From Chloromonas sp. AAM2 (taxonomy: Eukaryota > Chlorophyta > Chlorophyceae > Chlamydomonadales > Chlamydomonadaceae): a stretch of 28,156 nt of DNA. Location: NCBI GenBank assembly GCA_004335635.1, contig QAXH01004990.1:3740-31895 (forward strand), in the 5' to 3' direction. Positions 18,201 through 28,156 of this stretch are shown piece by piece. How positions within the stretch are numbered: position 1 is the stretch's first letter; every line of letters begins with the position of its first letter. Below the pieces are notes generated by a model, which was given only the letters and a program-made list of their open reading frames with translations, made no database searches and was not told the DNA's origin. Both the position numbers and the translations under genes were made by a program.

Positions 18201-21200
18201 CAATGCGCGTCGCCAGGTTCGCGGATGCAGACAGGGAAGGTGACAGAGAGGAGGTGCCTGGGGGACGCCTGTAGAGGCGATCTTTGAGGGTGCCTGGGCA
18301 GAGCTCCATGATGATGCATGCGGTGGGCAGCTCCAGGCAGAAGCCATACGTGCGGACCACATTGGGGTGCCTGCATGCAAGATACGCCATTCTGTTGTCT
18401 TTGTACAGCCAGGTTGATGCGCGCAATGTGCACAAGGAACGTGTTCCCTCAAGGGACACATGAACTCATTTGCACCTGGCAAGGGCGCAGGAATATGCAA
18501 TACAGCACGTAGCTCAAGCTGGAGCACATGTACGGCAAATTGAGATGGGATGAGTGTCAATTCTTCACAAGCGAACCTGGTACTGTTCATGTGTGGCATC
18601 TGAGCAAAGCAAAGCCAGCCAGTTGTCATACGACATGTAATCCATACAAGCAGCAAGATTCTCGTGCTCAATTGCTCTGCATTGCGCAGCAGTATCGAGT
18701 TTGAAGGCATGCATGGCACACACCTGACGCTTGCGAGTACTGCAGCTTCATAGCAAAAGGCCTCGTATACCGAAGGGTCCGCCTCATACGGATCCTTCAG
18801 CAATTTGATGGCCAGCAGGGCATTGGGGCCGAAACGACTGGGCCACTGGCACTTAAAGACACATGCTGTTGCACCTGCACATAGGGTCATAGACATGCTG
18901 AGGTGAAAGAGTGATCCTGTACAGGCATGTGAGGCAACCATGTAAGGCATGCATGGCGCATCGGAGCCTGCTCAGGCAGTGCGCCTACACACCAGGCATA
19001 GGCGTGCTGAGGTGAAGCAGTGATCACATGTGAGGCGTTGCACATGCATGAAGCATCGCAACTCAAAGGTGCCTGCCTGGACCATCATGGAGGGTTTGAG
19101 GAGGTTGCCTTGACACAGCAATGGCCCCATGTCGCAATGGCCAGAAAGCTCGCCTAGTAACCTCTTGCTCAGCCCACCTCTGCCCAGCAGACCAGATTTG
19201 AGCAACTTGATCTGCTTGACGACATCCGTACGTGTGAGGCGGATGATCGGGCTGAGCCCATGCGCGACTGATGCGTCCAGGGTCAGATCATTGATGCCTG
19301 CTTCCACTCCAGGTGTTGGCCCATCCGAGGGCAGGTCGGTCCAGCTGTACTGGGGCGCGGTGCAGCGAACAAATTGATCACCTGTGCAGCGCAGAGCAAC
19401 AAAGGAAACGAGGCAAGTTGGAAAACAGGCCACCTATCAAAAATGGAACGCGTTGAAAGCACGGTCGTGCTGGTGTCCAAGACACGGAGTGCCATGCAAC
19501 GTGATCTGCTTGCAATACCGAGGGCCAAGGTGATGCACCCGGCTACCAGCTTGCAAGGCTCAGGTTTACAACATGCAGTGCTGCCCGCAACCCGTTGCGC
19601 TGTCACTCGCAACGCTTGATTCTTCGCCGCACGCGCTTGCTTACTTACCATATACAAAACCCTGGACGGAGATGGGTGACTTTGTAATTCCGCCTGCGGG
19701 ACCAGGCTGCTCCCTTGCGGCTGCTCCGCGCCCGTTGCGCCCACTCCCGTAGCGAGGAAGACCATCCGATGTGCGCTTGCTTCGCTTGCCAGTGGATCCC
19801 TGATTGGTGAGGCGCTGCTTCTCCTGCTTGCTGGAGGATTTGTACCTGCGCCAGACAAAGAATGCGATGCCGACCCCCAACAATATCGCTCCTACCACCG
19901 CGCCGGCCACCGCGCCCCCAACAACCGCCAGATCTGGACTGTCACCTGCGTGGTCAGCACAGCGGAGAAGCTTCTTCATCTTTTACCTTCGTACAGCTGT
20001 ATCTATGTCTGCATAGCTGTGAGCACCATGCATGTGTGTACCACGTCAGCAACACCAGCTGAACACTGAACACCAGCTGAACAGCTGGGTACTTTTATCT
20101 TTGTGCACTGCTTGTACTGCTATGCACCCAGCTGCTCATACACATGCAATAATCAACCCTTGACAACAACGAATGCTGCTACGTACCTCCAGAGGACGCC
20201 GGCGCTGCCCCAGGCAAATCCCCGGAAGGAGACGTTGGATCGACAATCAGTGCCGCAGGGCTGGGCGCGCTGGACCCGCATTTCAGTGGAGATTTCGTGA
20301 TCACTCCATCGAGCACGTGCAGGATTGACTGCATGCAAGACACGGCAGCACAAATCACAAGCTTGCACCCTGCCCGGGTCAGGTCAGCTTCTGAGGGCCC
20401 CAGCCTGTATCTGCGCAAGCGCTTAATTGGCATACCTCTGCGCATGCATCTGTTCAGGACCAGCCAGTTTTTGGCTGTTTGCGCAGAAATCACGTACCTT
20501 TCCGGCCCATACATTGCTCAGATTGTTGATTACTGCTTGCCCACCAATGGAGACAGCAGGACTGCATCAACAGGCGGCAAAGAACTGATTATGGATAAGC
20601 GACAAAGAAAGTTCATGCCTCTGGCATCATACGAGTGCTTTGCGTTGGTTGCTGAACAGCGGGGCCTGACTGGCTGGCTTTCTTGAAACCCAGTAACATG
20701 CTGCAGGGCCAAGCTAGACAGAATGCTAGAATCAGCCCAACTGGCGAGCAGCGGCGGACGCCTGTTGAATCACAACATGCCATTGTGTTGGGAGAACCCG
20801 TGGCCAGCATGCCATTGCAACACGTTCAATGACGCTGCCAAGACTGACAAGCCTAAAGCCGTGCATACCCAACATCCACGGGTAATCTACGGATTTGGTT
20901 CAGTGGTTGCATCATTCATGTCTGCACCTGAGCTACACACCACCCAAAACGAAATGCGAAATCCGAACCAAAGTCGCATCTGTTGAGCTTTCAACCCTCC
21001 CACCAAGCTCCACTGCCCACTGTCTCCCCACAGACCGTCCTTTGCCCAGCACCCACCCTCCGGCGCCGCCCACAGACGTGATGAGCACATCGCCACTTCC
21101 AGAGGGTACCTGTGTATGCAACATTGTACATCGTATGTTGACAGCAGGGAAGCCGCCACAGGACACGGAAAGCAATGGGCAGCGCCCCGGCCTACCCTGT

Positions 21201-24200
21201 GCAAGGAATCAAAACGAACACAGGGAACAAAGCGGGCAAGACAGGCGAACTAAAACAATACAAGCCGCCTAGGCTGATGTACAGTGCCTTGGGTCTGCAT
21301 GTCGGGCAACTTGCCAAATAAACAAACAACGGAAAAGAAGGAGGTACCTGGCCAGAGCTTGGGAAGTTGCGCAGTGCCCACGGCTGGCCAGGCAGGACGT
21401 GTTCCTGAATCAATGTGCGCGCTGCTGGTGAGCCCTTGAGGGCAGTCACAGACGACCCCAAGCATGTGAAGTACTTCCTGCACTCATACAGTTAACCAAT
21501 CAGAACAGTCACAAGAGATAGAAGCTAGACCGTTGACTAACTAGGTGCATGCGAAACTGATCACTGCACGCAATGAGGTTCACATACACGCGACCAGCAA
21601 TGAAGCTTCACCAAGACCGAGAACAGTGTTTGGAACTGTAAGCACGGGACCAGCACATCTGCTGCTCTGTTTGTTTTAGCGACCTCATCCTAGGCAGTCC
21701 CTAGCATCATGCGACTCATGTTGGCCTCTACTTCTGTGTAGTGCACGTTGATCCCATGCGCTTAGTGCTGCAGATCACTCACTGCATGGCCAGGTTGGTC
21801 GCTGATCGTAGGTGATGACGTCCAGGCGACATGCGTGCAACAAGGGTAACACAGGGTAAGCAAGGGCGTTGGTAAAACACGACCCGAACCACTGCTGATG
21901 GATCGCACTTCTTGATTGCACTGTGCACAGACAGAACAGGGAAACCGCCCTACAGCTAGACATTCATATTGTCATTTGAACCACTGTTGAGATGACTTTG
22001 TCCAGTGTGACGCAATCTGTGCCCAAATCCAGGGAACTGCGCTACAGCACTACTGCGTCTCAAGACTCAAAAGACAAATGAACTCAAAGTCAATCAACAT
22101 GAGTCAATTGGCTAGATGGTCGACTTACGGACAAGCATGGTAATAGCCTGGTCAGGATCCATGGTTGTGTTCGCCATGATTGGATCAGCCGCAACCAGCA
22201 TAGCCCACGTGCCAAACACCTGCATGTGGCGACAGATCATCTTGATGAGATTGCTGGAGACGTAGACAGAATGACACACGCCTGTGCTTGCAATGCATCT
22301 TGCCGCACAAAGTCCAGGCCATAGAACGGCAGAAAAGTTGATCATGCAGCGCTGCCCTTATAAGGCAGTTGTAGCAGCAGCCACAGGCAACAACTTGCTG
22401 TATACAACAGCCGCACACCACGCCCACGCCCAATGAGTAAACAGCCAGTCCCGGGCACACCAGTCTGATGCGCTGATGTCTGGGTTATCAACCAGCAGAG
22501 AATCTGACACGGACGTTCGTTATGTTTTAGTCTTGCCGTGTTTTGGTGTCTCTTGGCACATAGTGTAGACCGAGAGCTTTGTTGGCTGCTTCAGTTGTCA
22601 TGTGTGCAGTTGTCATGTGCAAGGGTTCTGGCTCTGTAAATTGGTGTAACCTAACCCGAAGAACCTAACCTAACCCTAACCCTAACCCTAACCCTGCCAT
22701 GGACAGGGTCATTGCTGTCAAGGGGTTGAGAAATTTTATAGTTTTCCAGAACCAGGCATCAACGCCAAACTCCGGGGGTTTCGTGAACCGGGTAATCGTG
22801 ACCCACCTGCGGATCTAGGTTGGCCAGTGCCTGTTGTATGGTGAGCCCGGGCAGGGTCCTGTTGTTGATCACCCGCTGGCTGGGCGGGAGGATCAGGTTG
22901 CTGACCAGGTACACACGAGACTGCACGTGACACGCAACTCAGTATGGCATGCAACGCAACCATACGTGGTATGGGGGGATGTGGAAAAGAGCACAGGCAC
23001 TACAGAGAACCTGATGCGACCTGACTAAGCCCTTGCGAACTAGCTCCAACTGTGAACAAAGCGCTAGAGCTGATACCGAATTGCTGGCCGAGACTGGTTG
23101 TCTAGGTGTAGGAAGCTGCAGTGGCAGGACCATACTTCTAGATCATATTGTGGTTATAAAGCGGTTGTGTGTGGTTGTGTGTGGTCATAAAGCGGTGTCT
23201 TGCTGCTTCACTTCCAAGGCGCCGCCTCAGCTGTCTGTCTGCCAATCACCAGGACGATGATGTCGGTCCGCCGGCTTTGAACCGCTCGTCGCATGCTGCC
23301 CTGTGTTGCAATGCAGTACATGCAACAGAAGGTCCTGCCCTACCTGCCCTGCGACGTAGGATCGGGCGGGGTTGAACTGTGCCCCGGGCGCCAACCCCAG
23401 TGCAACTGCCTGGTTCCTGCATACATGCACACATGCACACATGGGGGTTCGACTGAGGACTTGTCCGAGGTTGTCGCTACAACCACATATAATTGTGGGC
23501 AGTTGCAAACACATTCCAGCACTGGGTACCAGGCTGCTTGTGCGTGGATTTGGCTGCCCGGATCAGGTGCCTGTCCACCACAACCGCACATCAGGACCAT
23601 TACCATTCTGATGCCTACACTGATCGAAGCGTCAAATCAGCCTCAAAGATAATCTTACGCGTTTGAGGGACTGCGTATTGTCACGTTGGCCAGTGTCAGC
23701 GGGTCAGAGGGAAACAGTGTTGACAGGGTGACCCCATCCGTGACGTCCAGCTGAGCTTGAGGCTCGGCTTGTGGTATCACTGCAAGCGCACCACAGTAAT
23801 CACAGTGAATAAGGCGGCGCAACGTGGGCAGCAAAACGGCTGCTCTGCTGCAGGCCGTCGGCCATGTAGACAATACACGCAGAAGTTGTTGTCTGGCTAC
23901 AATCTGAACGTAGCCGCCTCCCTGAAAGGCTGCAAACGTGCCCTGGTCTGCCACTGCATATGACTCGTCAATAAGGCAGGTCTTGGGCAGTGTAACTATG
24001 CCAGCAGATTCATGCCTCTGCCACAGTCGTTGGTCGTTTAGACAGTACACGTAGTTGACTACAGGACGCTTGCTGAACCTCCTTACTTACTGACATGGTT
24101 TGCCCTCATTGCCCTCAATGCTCATAATTTGCCCTCGCTTGCTCATGAATCCCTAGTATGGCAGGTGCAGTGGTTGTCAACTTACTGTGATTGAACAGGT

Positions 24201-25743
24201 ACATGGAGTTGCCTGAGAAGAGCTGGGAGATGAAGCTGAACTCAGGCGTGGTGAAGGCCACATCCTGGGGAGCCAGGAAAACGACCTGTACATGCAACCA
24301 TGTGATCTCAGTCGCAACTTACATGGCCAAGCACATGATTCCTGACACAACTCCACATGGTCAAGCACTTGATTAGGGTCGCAAGAAAGCTGGACGCCCA
24401 GAACGCGCTCCCTACAAGCCGGCAGACACCAGCATGCCAAGTCCAGCACGGTAGTGTGTGTTGGTTTCCGCTGGTCCAGCCGGCCCGTAACCAGCGGCGA
24501 CCCAGAACCTTTATAAGAACCCATATGCACGCAGGGCCAGCGTGTGCAATGCGCGGGATGCCACCAATGTATTGCCAAGGCTGCCAGTCGTTGCATCACA
24601 AAGATGCATCGACCGATCTGCTGCCCATAGAGGCTACCAGTGTGTACATAGGGCCAGTGTGTGGGCTGCCACCAAAGTAATGGTCAAGCTGGCAGATCAA
24701 TCCCTGCACATCAACGTACATCTGCCGACAAGTTGCTGATTGATTGTCAATCCCCCTCGCAAACCAGGTGTATGCTGGTGGGTTAGCAGCTTTTGTGAAT
24801 TCACTAGGAATGGTTGCGGCTGAAGTGGCTGGCATCAGGGTCCTGGCTGTAGCTGTCGCCTAGGCTAGTCACTTAGGACCCCACTGGCCACTGCTAATCC
24901 AGTCTTTGCCTGCAGTTGATGGGCCAGTGGCATAGGCTGGCCGCCTGCTTGGCCAGTAGGCTGTAGCACAGATGCTTGACAGATGCCACCACTGACTGAT
25001 TGGCCGGTTTAAAATTCAGCCTAAATATTTGGTCAGAACACATGTATGATCGTTGTTTGGCTGCTCATAATAACGACTGTACGTGCACGCCGCAATTCTG
25101 ACACTCGCTGCACTAGAAGTACCAGACAGGAACTTGGGGCTCTGCTGCATGATGCAACCCATGCGCGCTTCCACCTACACCATAACGGCATTCGTGTGCA
25201 AAGTTGCAGCGTACCAGGGGGTCCAACTGCTGGGAGTCAAGGGGAGCCACCCATCACTCATGAGAGTTACCAGTTGGTCTTCACAGTCTGGCACATGCAG
25301 AGATGGAATTTAAATGCAGCATGCAGAAGAAGATGAACTGCCTACCTGCAGGCTGGAGTTTGTAAGGAGCGCCTTGATGCCAGCATTTGAAGGAACGTCC
25401 AGCACTTGCTGCAGGTTGGCGCAGTTCAGCTGCACGATGGCACTGTAGACATCCGAGAACTGTCCGACAGCGCACGAGGCTCCTGCATACAAAGGTACAG
25501 CGCAGGACTTTGGCATCGCACGTCACTTGCCTGCCGGGGGCGCGAACTGTTTGAATTCCATCCCGGGAGTAACGGGACAAATGCACTGAGCTGCTACTGC
25601 TTGCGCATTGCTTCCAAATGGATACTGGAGTATTATGGCCCCGCCGGCGCTGCGCAATCCCATGCTTTGCTGGAACAAACCGGGTTACCTAGCACAAGCG
25701 CCAAAACAAAGGCGCTTGGGAGCTTGCTTGGCATTTTTGGCAT
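15228..25743 (-). CDS. FAS1-domain receptor-like Ser/Thr kinase (signal peptide, 2 FAS1, TM, TKL-type kinase)
   Basis: Exons (minus): 25743-25689, 25482-25346, 24285-24186, 23779-23659, 23416-23344, 22920-22807, 22219-22129, a weak candidate 21891-21783, 21477-21348, 21109-21057, 20561-20498, 20328-20187, 19945-19649, 19381-19178, 18874-18724, 18370-17851, 17567-17354, 17174-17105, 16873-16845, 16594-16483, 16157-16079, 15611-15228 (TGA). Every junction is GT-AG and in phase; the sum is 3,249 nt, 1,082 residues. Residues 1 to about 24 are a signal peptide (FVLALVLGASCAVG). Two FAS1 domains, a TM helix (about 402-428) followed by RRYK, and a basic juxtamembrane region come before the kinase. 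Kinase marks: P-loop LGRGATACVFK, AIK lysine (about 587), alpha-C Glu, HRDLKPSN (857-864), DFG (877-879), MAPE, VDIYSLG, CWQQTDGKRPN. All catalytic residues are intact, so it should be an active surface receptor kinase. Ligand unknown; FAS1 domains usually bind matrix or wall components. Confidence 0.88.
15677..15897. repeat. Degenerate duplication in the last kinase intron
   Basis: The segment at 15677-15730 and the one at 15845-15897 align over about 50 bp at roughly 65 percent (shared blocks: AGTnTTnC, CCAAnG, CCTnGGCTGnTGCCC). Both lie in the intron 15612-16078. The copies are old. Confidence 0.4.
18893..19036. repeat. Short duplication in a kinase intron
   Basis: 18893-18935 and 19001-19036 share CATGCTGAGGTGAA / CGTGCTGAGGTGAA, then AGTGATC and CATGTGAGGC, in the same order about 108 bp apart, inside the intron 18875-19177. 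Local tandem duplication. Confidence 0.55.
19649..19945 (-). other. Transmembrane and juxtamembrane exon of the receptor kinase
   Basis: Encodes DSPDLAVVGG, then a Gly/Ala/Val/Leu helix of about 27 residues ending FFVWRRYKSSSK, a standard stop-transfer signal. A basic, Ser/Arg/Gly-rich cytosolic linker follows (KRSKRTSDG and similar). The preceding exon encodes an Ala/Ser/Pro-rich stalk. The order fixes a type I topology: FAS1 domains outside, kinase inside. Confidence 0.85.
20287..22845 (-). other. Second FAS1 domain of the receptor kinase
   Basis: About residues 187-360. Blocks: LTIQQALANLDPQVFGTWAM (helix), then ARTLIQEHVLPGQPW (family: YHVxPG), VPSGSGDVLITS, VSIGGQAVINNLSNVW (the GxxVxxxxV strand) and SILHVLDGVITKSP, a good match to the closing FAS1 strand. 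The VFAPTNxAF block expected between the first two is not visible. The only phase-compatible exon found for that place (21891-21783) does not resemble it, so that exon may be wrong or the domain is divergent. Confidence 0.65.
22664..22695 (+). repeat. Telomere-like CCCTAA tract in an intron
   Basis: Two CCTAA units run into four CCCTAA units (equal to TTAGGG on the minus strand), with a further diverged CCTAACCC just upstream at 22650. The tract lies in the intron 22220-22806 of the FAS1 kinase gene, so it is interstitial, not a chromosome end. Confidence 0.85.
22882..25470 (-). other. First FAS1 domain of the receptor kinase
   Basis: Spread over five exons, about residues 27-173. Visible FAS1 features in order: the N-terminal helix FSDVYSAIVQLNCANLQQVL; the H1-type strand VVFLAPQDVAFTTPEF (family: TVFAPTNxAF); then, across an intron, NHMIPQAEPQAQLDVTDG (family: YHVxPG); TLSTLF; and the closing strand RVYLVSNLILPP (family: GVIHVIDxVLxP). 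Spacing of the blocks is normal for a domain of about 140-150 residues. Confidence 0.75.
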
Positions 25744-27375
25744 TTTTTACAAGCTTGTTGAGTTTATTGCGTCTACTGGAGTGGTGGTGTTGGAGGACGC
25801 AGCTACAATTGGCCGGAATGCCCCGACACCAGGTCAGGATTCGCAGTGGAACAGGCGGGCATTGTCTTCCACATGCACGACAATGCTTCCCAGTCTCTCA
25901 ATTGAGGCTCGCCCACCACGTCCACCACGCCCACCACGTGATCCGGCGGTGGTTACTGTGACTTTGACTGCGCGAATACTGTGAATTGTTGCTAGGTCTG
26001 CTCATTTTCTTGTAAACGGGCAGATGCAGGTTTGCAGCAAGGCCCCTGCCCCAGCCTGTGTAGTGCAGCACCTGTGATCTCTTGACGGGAGCGGACCCCA
26101 GACATAACCCTATTCTGGCCATGACGGTTGTGTAGGTTGTGAGTGCCTGCTCAAATCACGGATTGCTTGCCTGCGGTGCGCTTATGTCTGGCTGTCGTAT
26201 GCGCTCCCTGCACCCTACCAACCCTGACCAGCTTTTGGTCACTCTGGCAATGCGGGTCACTGGTTCTTGTTCGTGACCATGGCAAGCTTTACAAGCTAGC
26301 TTGATGATGACATACGGTTGCACCGTTGTTGAGCCAAACCATAAAATAGAAGGGACTCCTGTCACAGGATCATCAGTAGTCAGACTGAAAAGACTGTCAA
26401 TTGCCCTGTGCGTATGCAAGTTACATTTCCACACCGCAACTTCACAACCCAATGTCAACGCGTGACTCTCAAACGCACTGGAACACGCGGTACTGGCTGC
26501 CCACTACATGAAAGTTACACCTCCTAAAGGCAATTTCACAACCCAATTACGGCGCGTGGCCTTGAAAGTCGGACATCCAGTGCTGGATGCTCATGACATG
26601 CATGCCTATTGTCAGTCTGGTTTATGCCAGTACCCTGAAAGGCCCCAAACACGAAAGGCCTTGAATGGCTCGAACATGAATACAAGCATCAATGTGCATT
26701 GTAAATCACAGAATCACCACGGCACGTAAATACACCTGCAGGAAAGTAGCAGAACCGACCGTCCATCCATGCTGCACGTGAACATTATAGGCAGCAGAGG
26801 TTGTCGTTTGACAGTGGAGCAACTGAAGTTCCACCCGAGTACGTAGGTCAAACGGTATAAATTTGTCAGTATAGGTAGGCTTCGACGTCTCAGCCGCTTC
26901 CCTTCCCTTCTGCCTTACGGCCTGCCTGTGCGGCTGTCTTCCTTCATTCCTCTCTCTTTCTTGATCAGAGTAGGTCAGGGCGGTACATCTTGCAAACATG
27001 GTGTCATGTGACGGCTTCCCTGATGTAACATATAAACATCAAGTGTAGGCAGCTGTGGCTTGAAAGTGGTGCAAGCTCCACTTGAGTACGTATGAACTCT
27101 AACCCAGCACGATGTGGCGCATGAAACCCTCAACCCAGCACGATTCACAAGTAAAGGCAGCTCTGGTTGCTGATGCCACAATGCATACCTCCTATCAGTG
27201 CACTCTTGCTACCTCTTGCTACCTCTGGTTGCATCGGCACACAATCGGCAGCTCTGCGGCATTACTGTGAAGGACCAACGGATTGCAACACTGCTGCACG
27301 CACGTGTCTGTGCTGTACATGTGCGATTGGTGCAGGTGCCAAGTCCCAGCGGCGATCTCTGCATGTCATGTCCGC
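25744..27375. other. Intergenic region between the NOX-like gene and the FAS1 kinase gene
   Basis: Both neighbours are on the minus strand, so this holds the 3' UTR of the NOX-like gene and the promoter and 5' UTR of the kinase. No gene is supported. A 9-bp repeat of the CCCACCACG type (about 25911-25939) lies some 170 nt upstream of the kinase ATG. Further away are a tandem duplication (26418-26600) and two related segments near 26800-26850 and 27048-27092 (GAGCAACTGAAGTTCCAC and GTGCAAGCTCCACTTGAGTA types). Confidence 0.5.
26418..26600 (+). repeat. Degenerate tandem duplication, about 93-bp unit
   Basis: 26418-26510 and 26512-26600 both begin AAGTTACA, continue with CAAnTTCACAACCCAAT, then GCGTG and CTGG, and end GACATG or TACATG. 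Identity is roughly 65-70 percent by eye. Non-coding. Confidence 0.55.
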
Positions 27376-28156
27376 TCAGAACACCTCCTTGTGCAATCTC
27401 ATGTGCGGGTGCCTTGTGCGTTTGATCGCCTTGTGCAGGTCCTGCCCCAGCTCCGGCGCCCCGCAGTACAGCACCCCCACATGCGCTCGGGGGTGGCGGG
27501 CGGCCACATGAGAGATGATCTGACGCACGTCAGGCCTGCGGCAGGCAGGGACATGTGACATTCTGGTGCAACAGACCCTGTTTGGATGGGCATTGCAAGC
27601 TCCACGGCCGTTGTCTGTCAATTAGCCTCAGTGACAGAGATTACACGCTCTGTTTGTTGCCTGTGGCTAGTGCAACTTGGTGTGGTGCAAGTTTTGCATG
27701 CCTCCTGTATGATCAAGTGCTTTCTGTACCTTCCAAAGCTTGTTTGCGCCTTCATCTTTACGCCGGTCAGCAGGCAGGTGCCGTGTTCCTCCTGCTCAGC
27801 AGCCTGGGCCAACTGAAAGAAGCAGGCAGTACACACAAAAGAAAGTGCCTCAGGTCGTTGAAGACGGACCACTGGCCCGACTTGGAGCACATGAATAATT
27901 GCACTGTCCTTCGTGACAAATGTGCAACAGCACATGTCAGGGAGTGCATCAAATACAATGCAACGCTCCCACTGACACGACCGCGGACAAGCAGACAGCA
28001 GCATTTAGTGGCACCCACTGGCACTGCCTCATATGACGCTCCAAGAGCATGCGGCCATGCCTTGGTCATGCATGCGACACAATTCGCTCCACAGCACCCA
28101 CCCTGAGGACAAGGTTTCCAATGTCCGGTTTTCCCGCGGGTGTGTAGTGTATGTGA
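27376..28156 (-). CDS. NADPH-oxidase (NOX/RBOH)-like flavocytochrome, C-terminal exons (5' partial)
   Basis: Exons (minus): 28156-28102 (cut by the window edge), 27812-27730, 27535-27376 (stop at 27376-27378). Phases agree (0, then 2). The joined C-terminus reads HIHYTPAGKPDIG, LAQAAEQEEHGTCLLTGVKM, TSFGRPDVRQIISHVA, HVGVLYCGAPELGQDL and ends MRLHKEVF. This is the NADPH-binding end of NOX-family oxidases: LLTGLKxxTxFGRPxW, then GVFxCGPxxL with its nucleotide-binding Cys-Gly, and the aromatic end FHKExF (here LHKEVF). Such enzymes are membrane flavocytochromes that move electrons from cytosolic NADPH across the membrane to oxygen or ferric iron. The final Phe is kept; F to L two positions before the Lys is a small departure. 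FAD and haem parts lie outside the window, so a ferric-reductase relative cannot be excluded. Confidence 0.78.

Larger units (their letters stand above)
15345..19207 (-). other. TKL-type Ser/Thr kinase domain with two large inserts
   Basis: All twelve kinase subdomains are present over eight exons. Two inserts are unusual. One of about 130 residues (Ser/Ala/Gly-rich, residues about 640-775, exon 18370-17851) follows the hinge (IIMELCPGTLKDRLYRRP) and precedes helix E. A second of about 50 residues, with an acidic run DDDEGDDEG, lies between LAYLHRR and IVHRD, which in most kinases are only a few residues apart. Activation loop RWHSNTTVHTGTLGVGTL has several Ser/Thr for phosphorylation. Motifs fit the plant Raf-like/RLK (TKL) group rather than tyrosine kinases. 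Confidence 0.85.

Noticed and set aside
22647..22700. Chromosome end
   Set aside because: The telomere-like tract is short and is followed on both sides by exons of one gene, so it is internal.
25406..25984. 192-codon plus-strand frame near the kinase start
   Set aside because: It lies antisense to the first two kinase exons, which join in phase as a signal peptide plus FAS1 start on the minus strand.

Overview
The window reads as nuclear DNA of a eukaryote, most likely a green alga (Chlorophyta; a trebouxiophyte of the Coccomyxa/Chlorella kind is my guess). Genes are cut into many short exons by GT-AG introns of about 150-1,060 nt. The recognisable proteins belong to plant/green-algal families, and TGTAA motifs of the chlorophyte polyadenylation type lie after some stop codons. 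Gene models were built by hand by following codon phase across splice sites; they have not been tested against transcripts.

Layout: (1) 372-1730, plus strand: last exon of a Gly/Trp/Asp-rich protein with two AT-hook-like RGR motifs. (2) 3751-7574, plus strand: a multi-exon gene with a Ser/Pro/Gln-rich N-terminus and a conserved plant/algal C-terminal core, possibly ASCH-like; it contains a GC-AG intron. (3) 8565-11325, minus strand: a complete 8-exon gene for a 294-residue secreted, Cys-containing, probably GPI-anchored orphan protein. (4) 12363-13757: a decayed non-LTR reverse-transcriptase tail, interrupted by sequence that shares its end with a nearby hairpin MITE-like element. (5) 15228-25743, minus strand: a gene of about 22 exons and 1,082 residues for a receptor-like kinase with a signal peptide, two fasciclin (FAS1) domains, one transmembrane helix and a TKL-type Ser/Thr kinase. 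(6) 27376-28156, minus strand: the last three exons of an NADPH-oxidase (NOX/RBOH)-like flavocytochrome, partial at the window edge.

The main discovery is the FAS1-FAS1-TM-kinase architecture. In land plants FAS1 proteins are mostly GPI-anchored arabinogalactan proteins, and I know of no well-described kinase with this ectodomain. Three minus-strand genes follow one another: NOX-like oxidase, FAS1 receptor kinase, GPI-anchored secreted protein. All three products would act at the cell surface. A shared wall-sensing or redox-signalling role is a hypothesis only.

The remaining DNA is introns, intergenic sequence, small tandem repeats, an intronic telomere-like CCCTAA tract and degenerate segmental duplications. 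No tRNA, rRNA or CRISPR array was seen.
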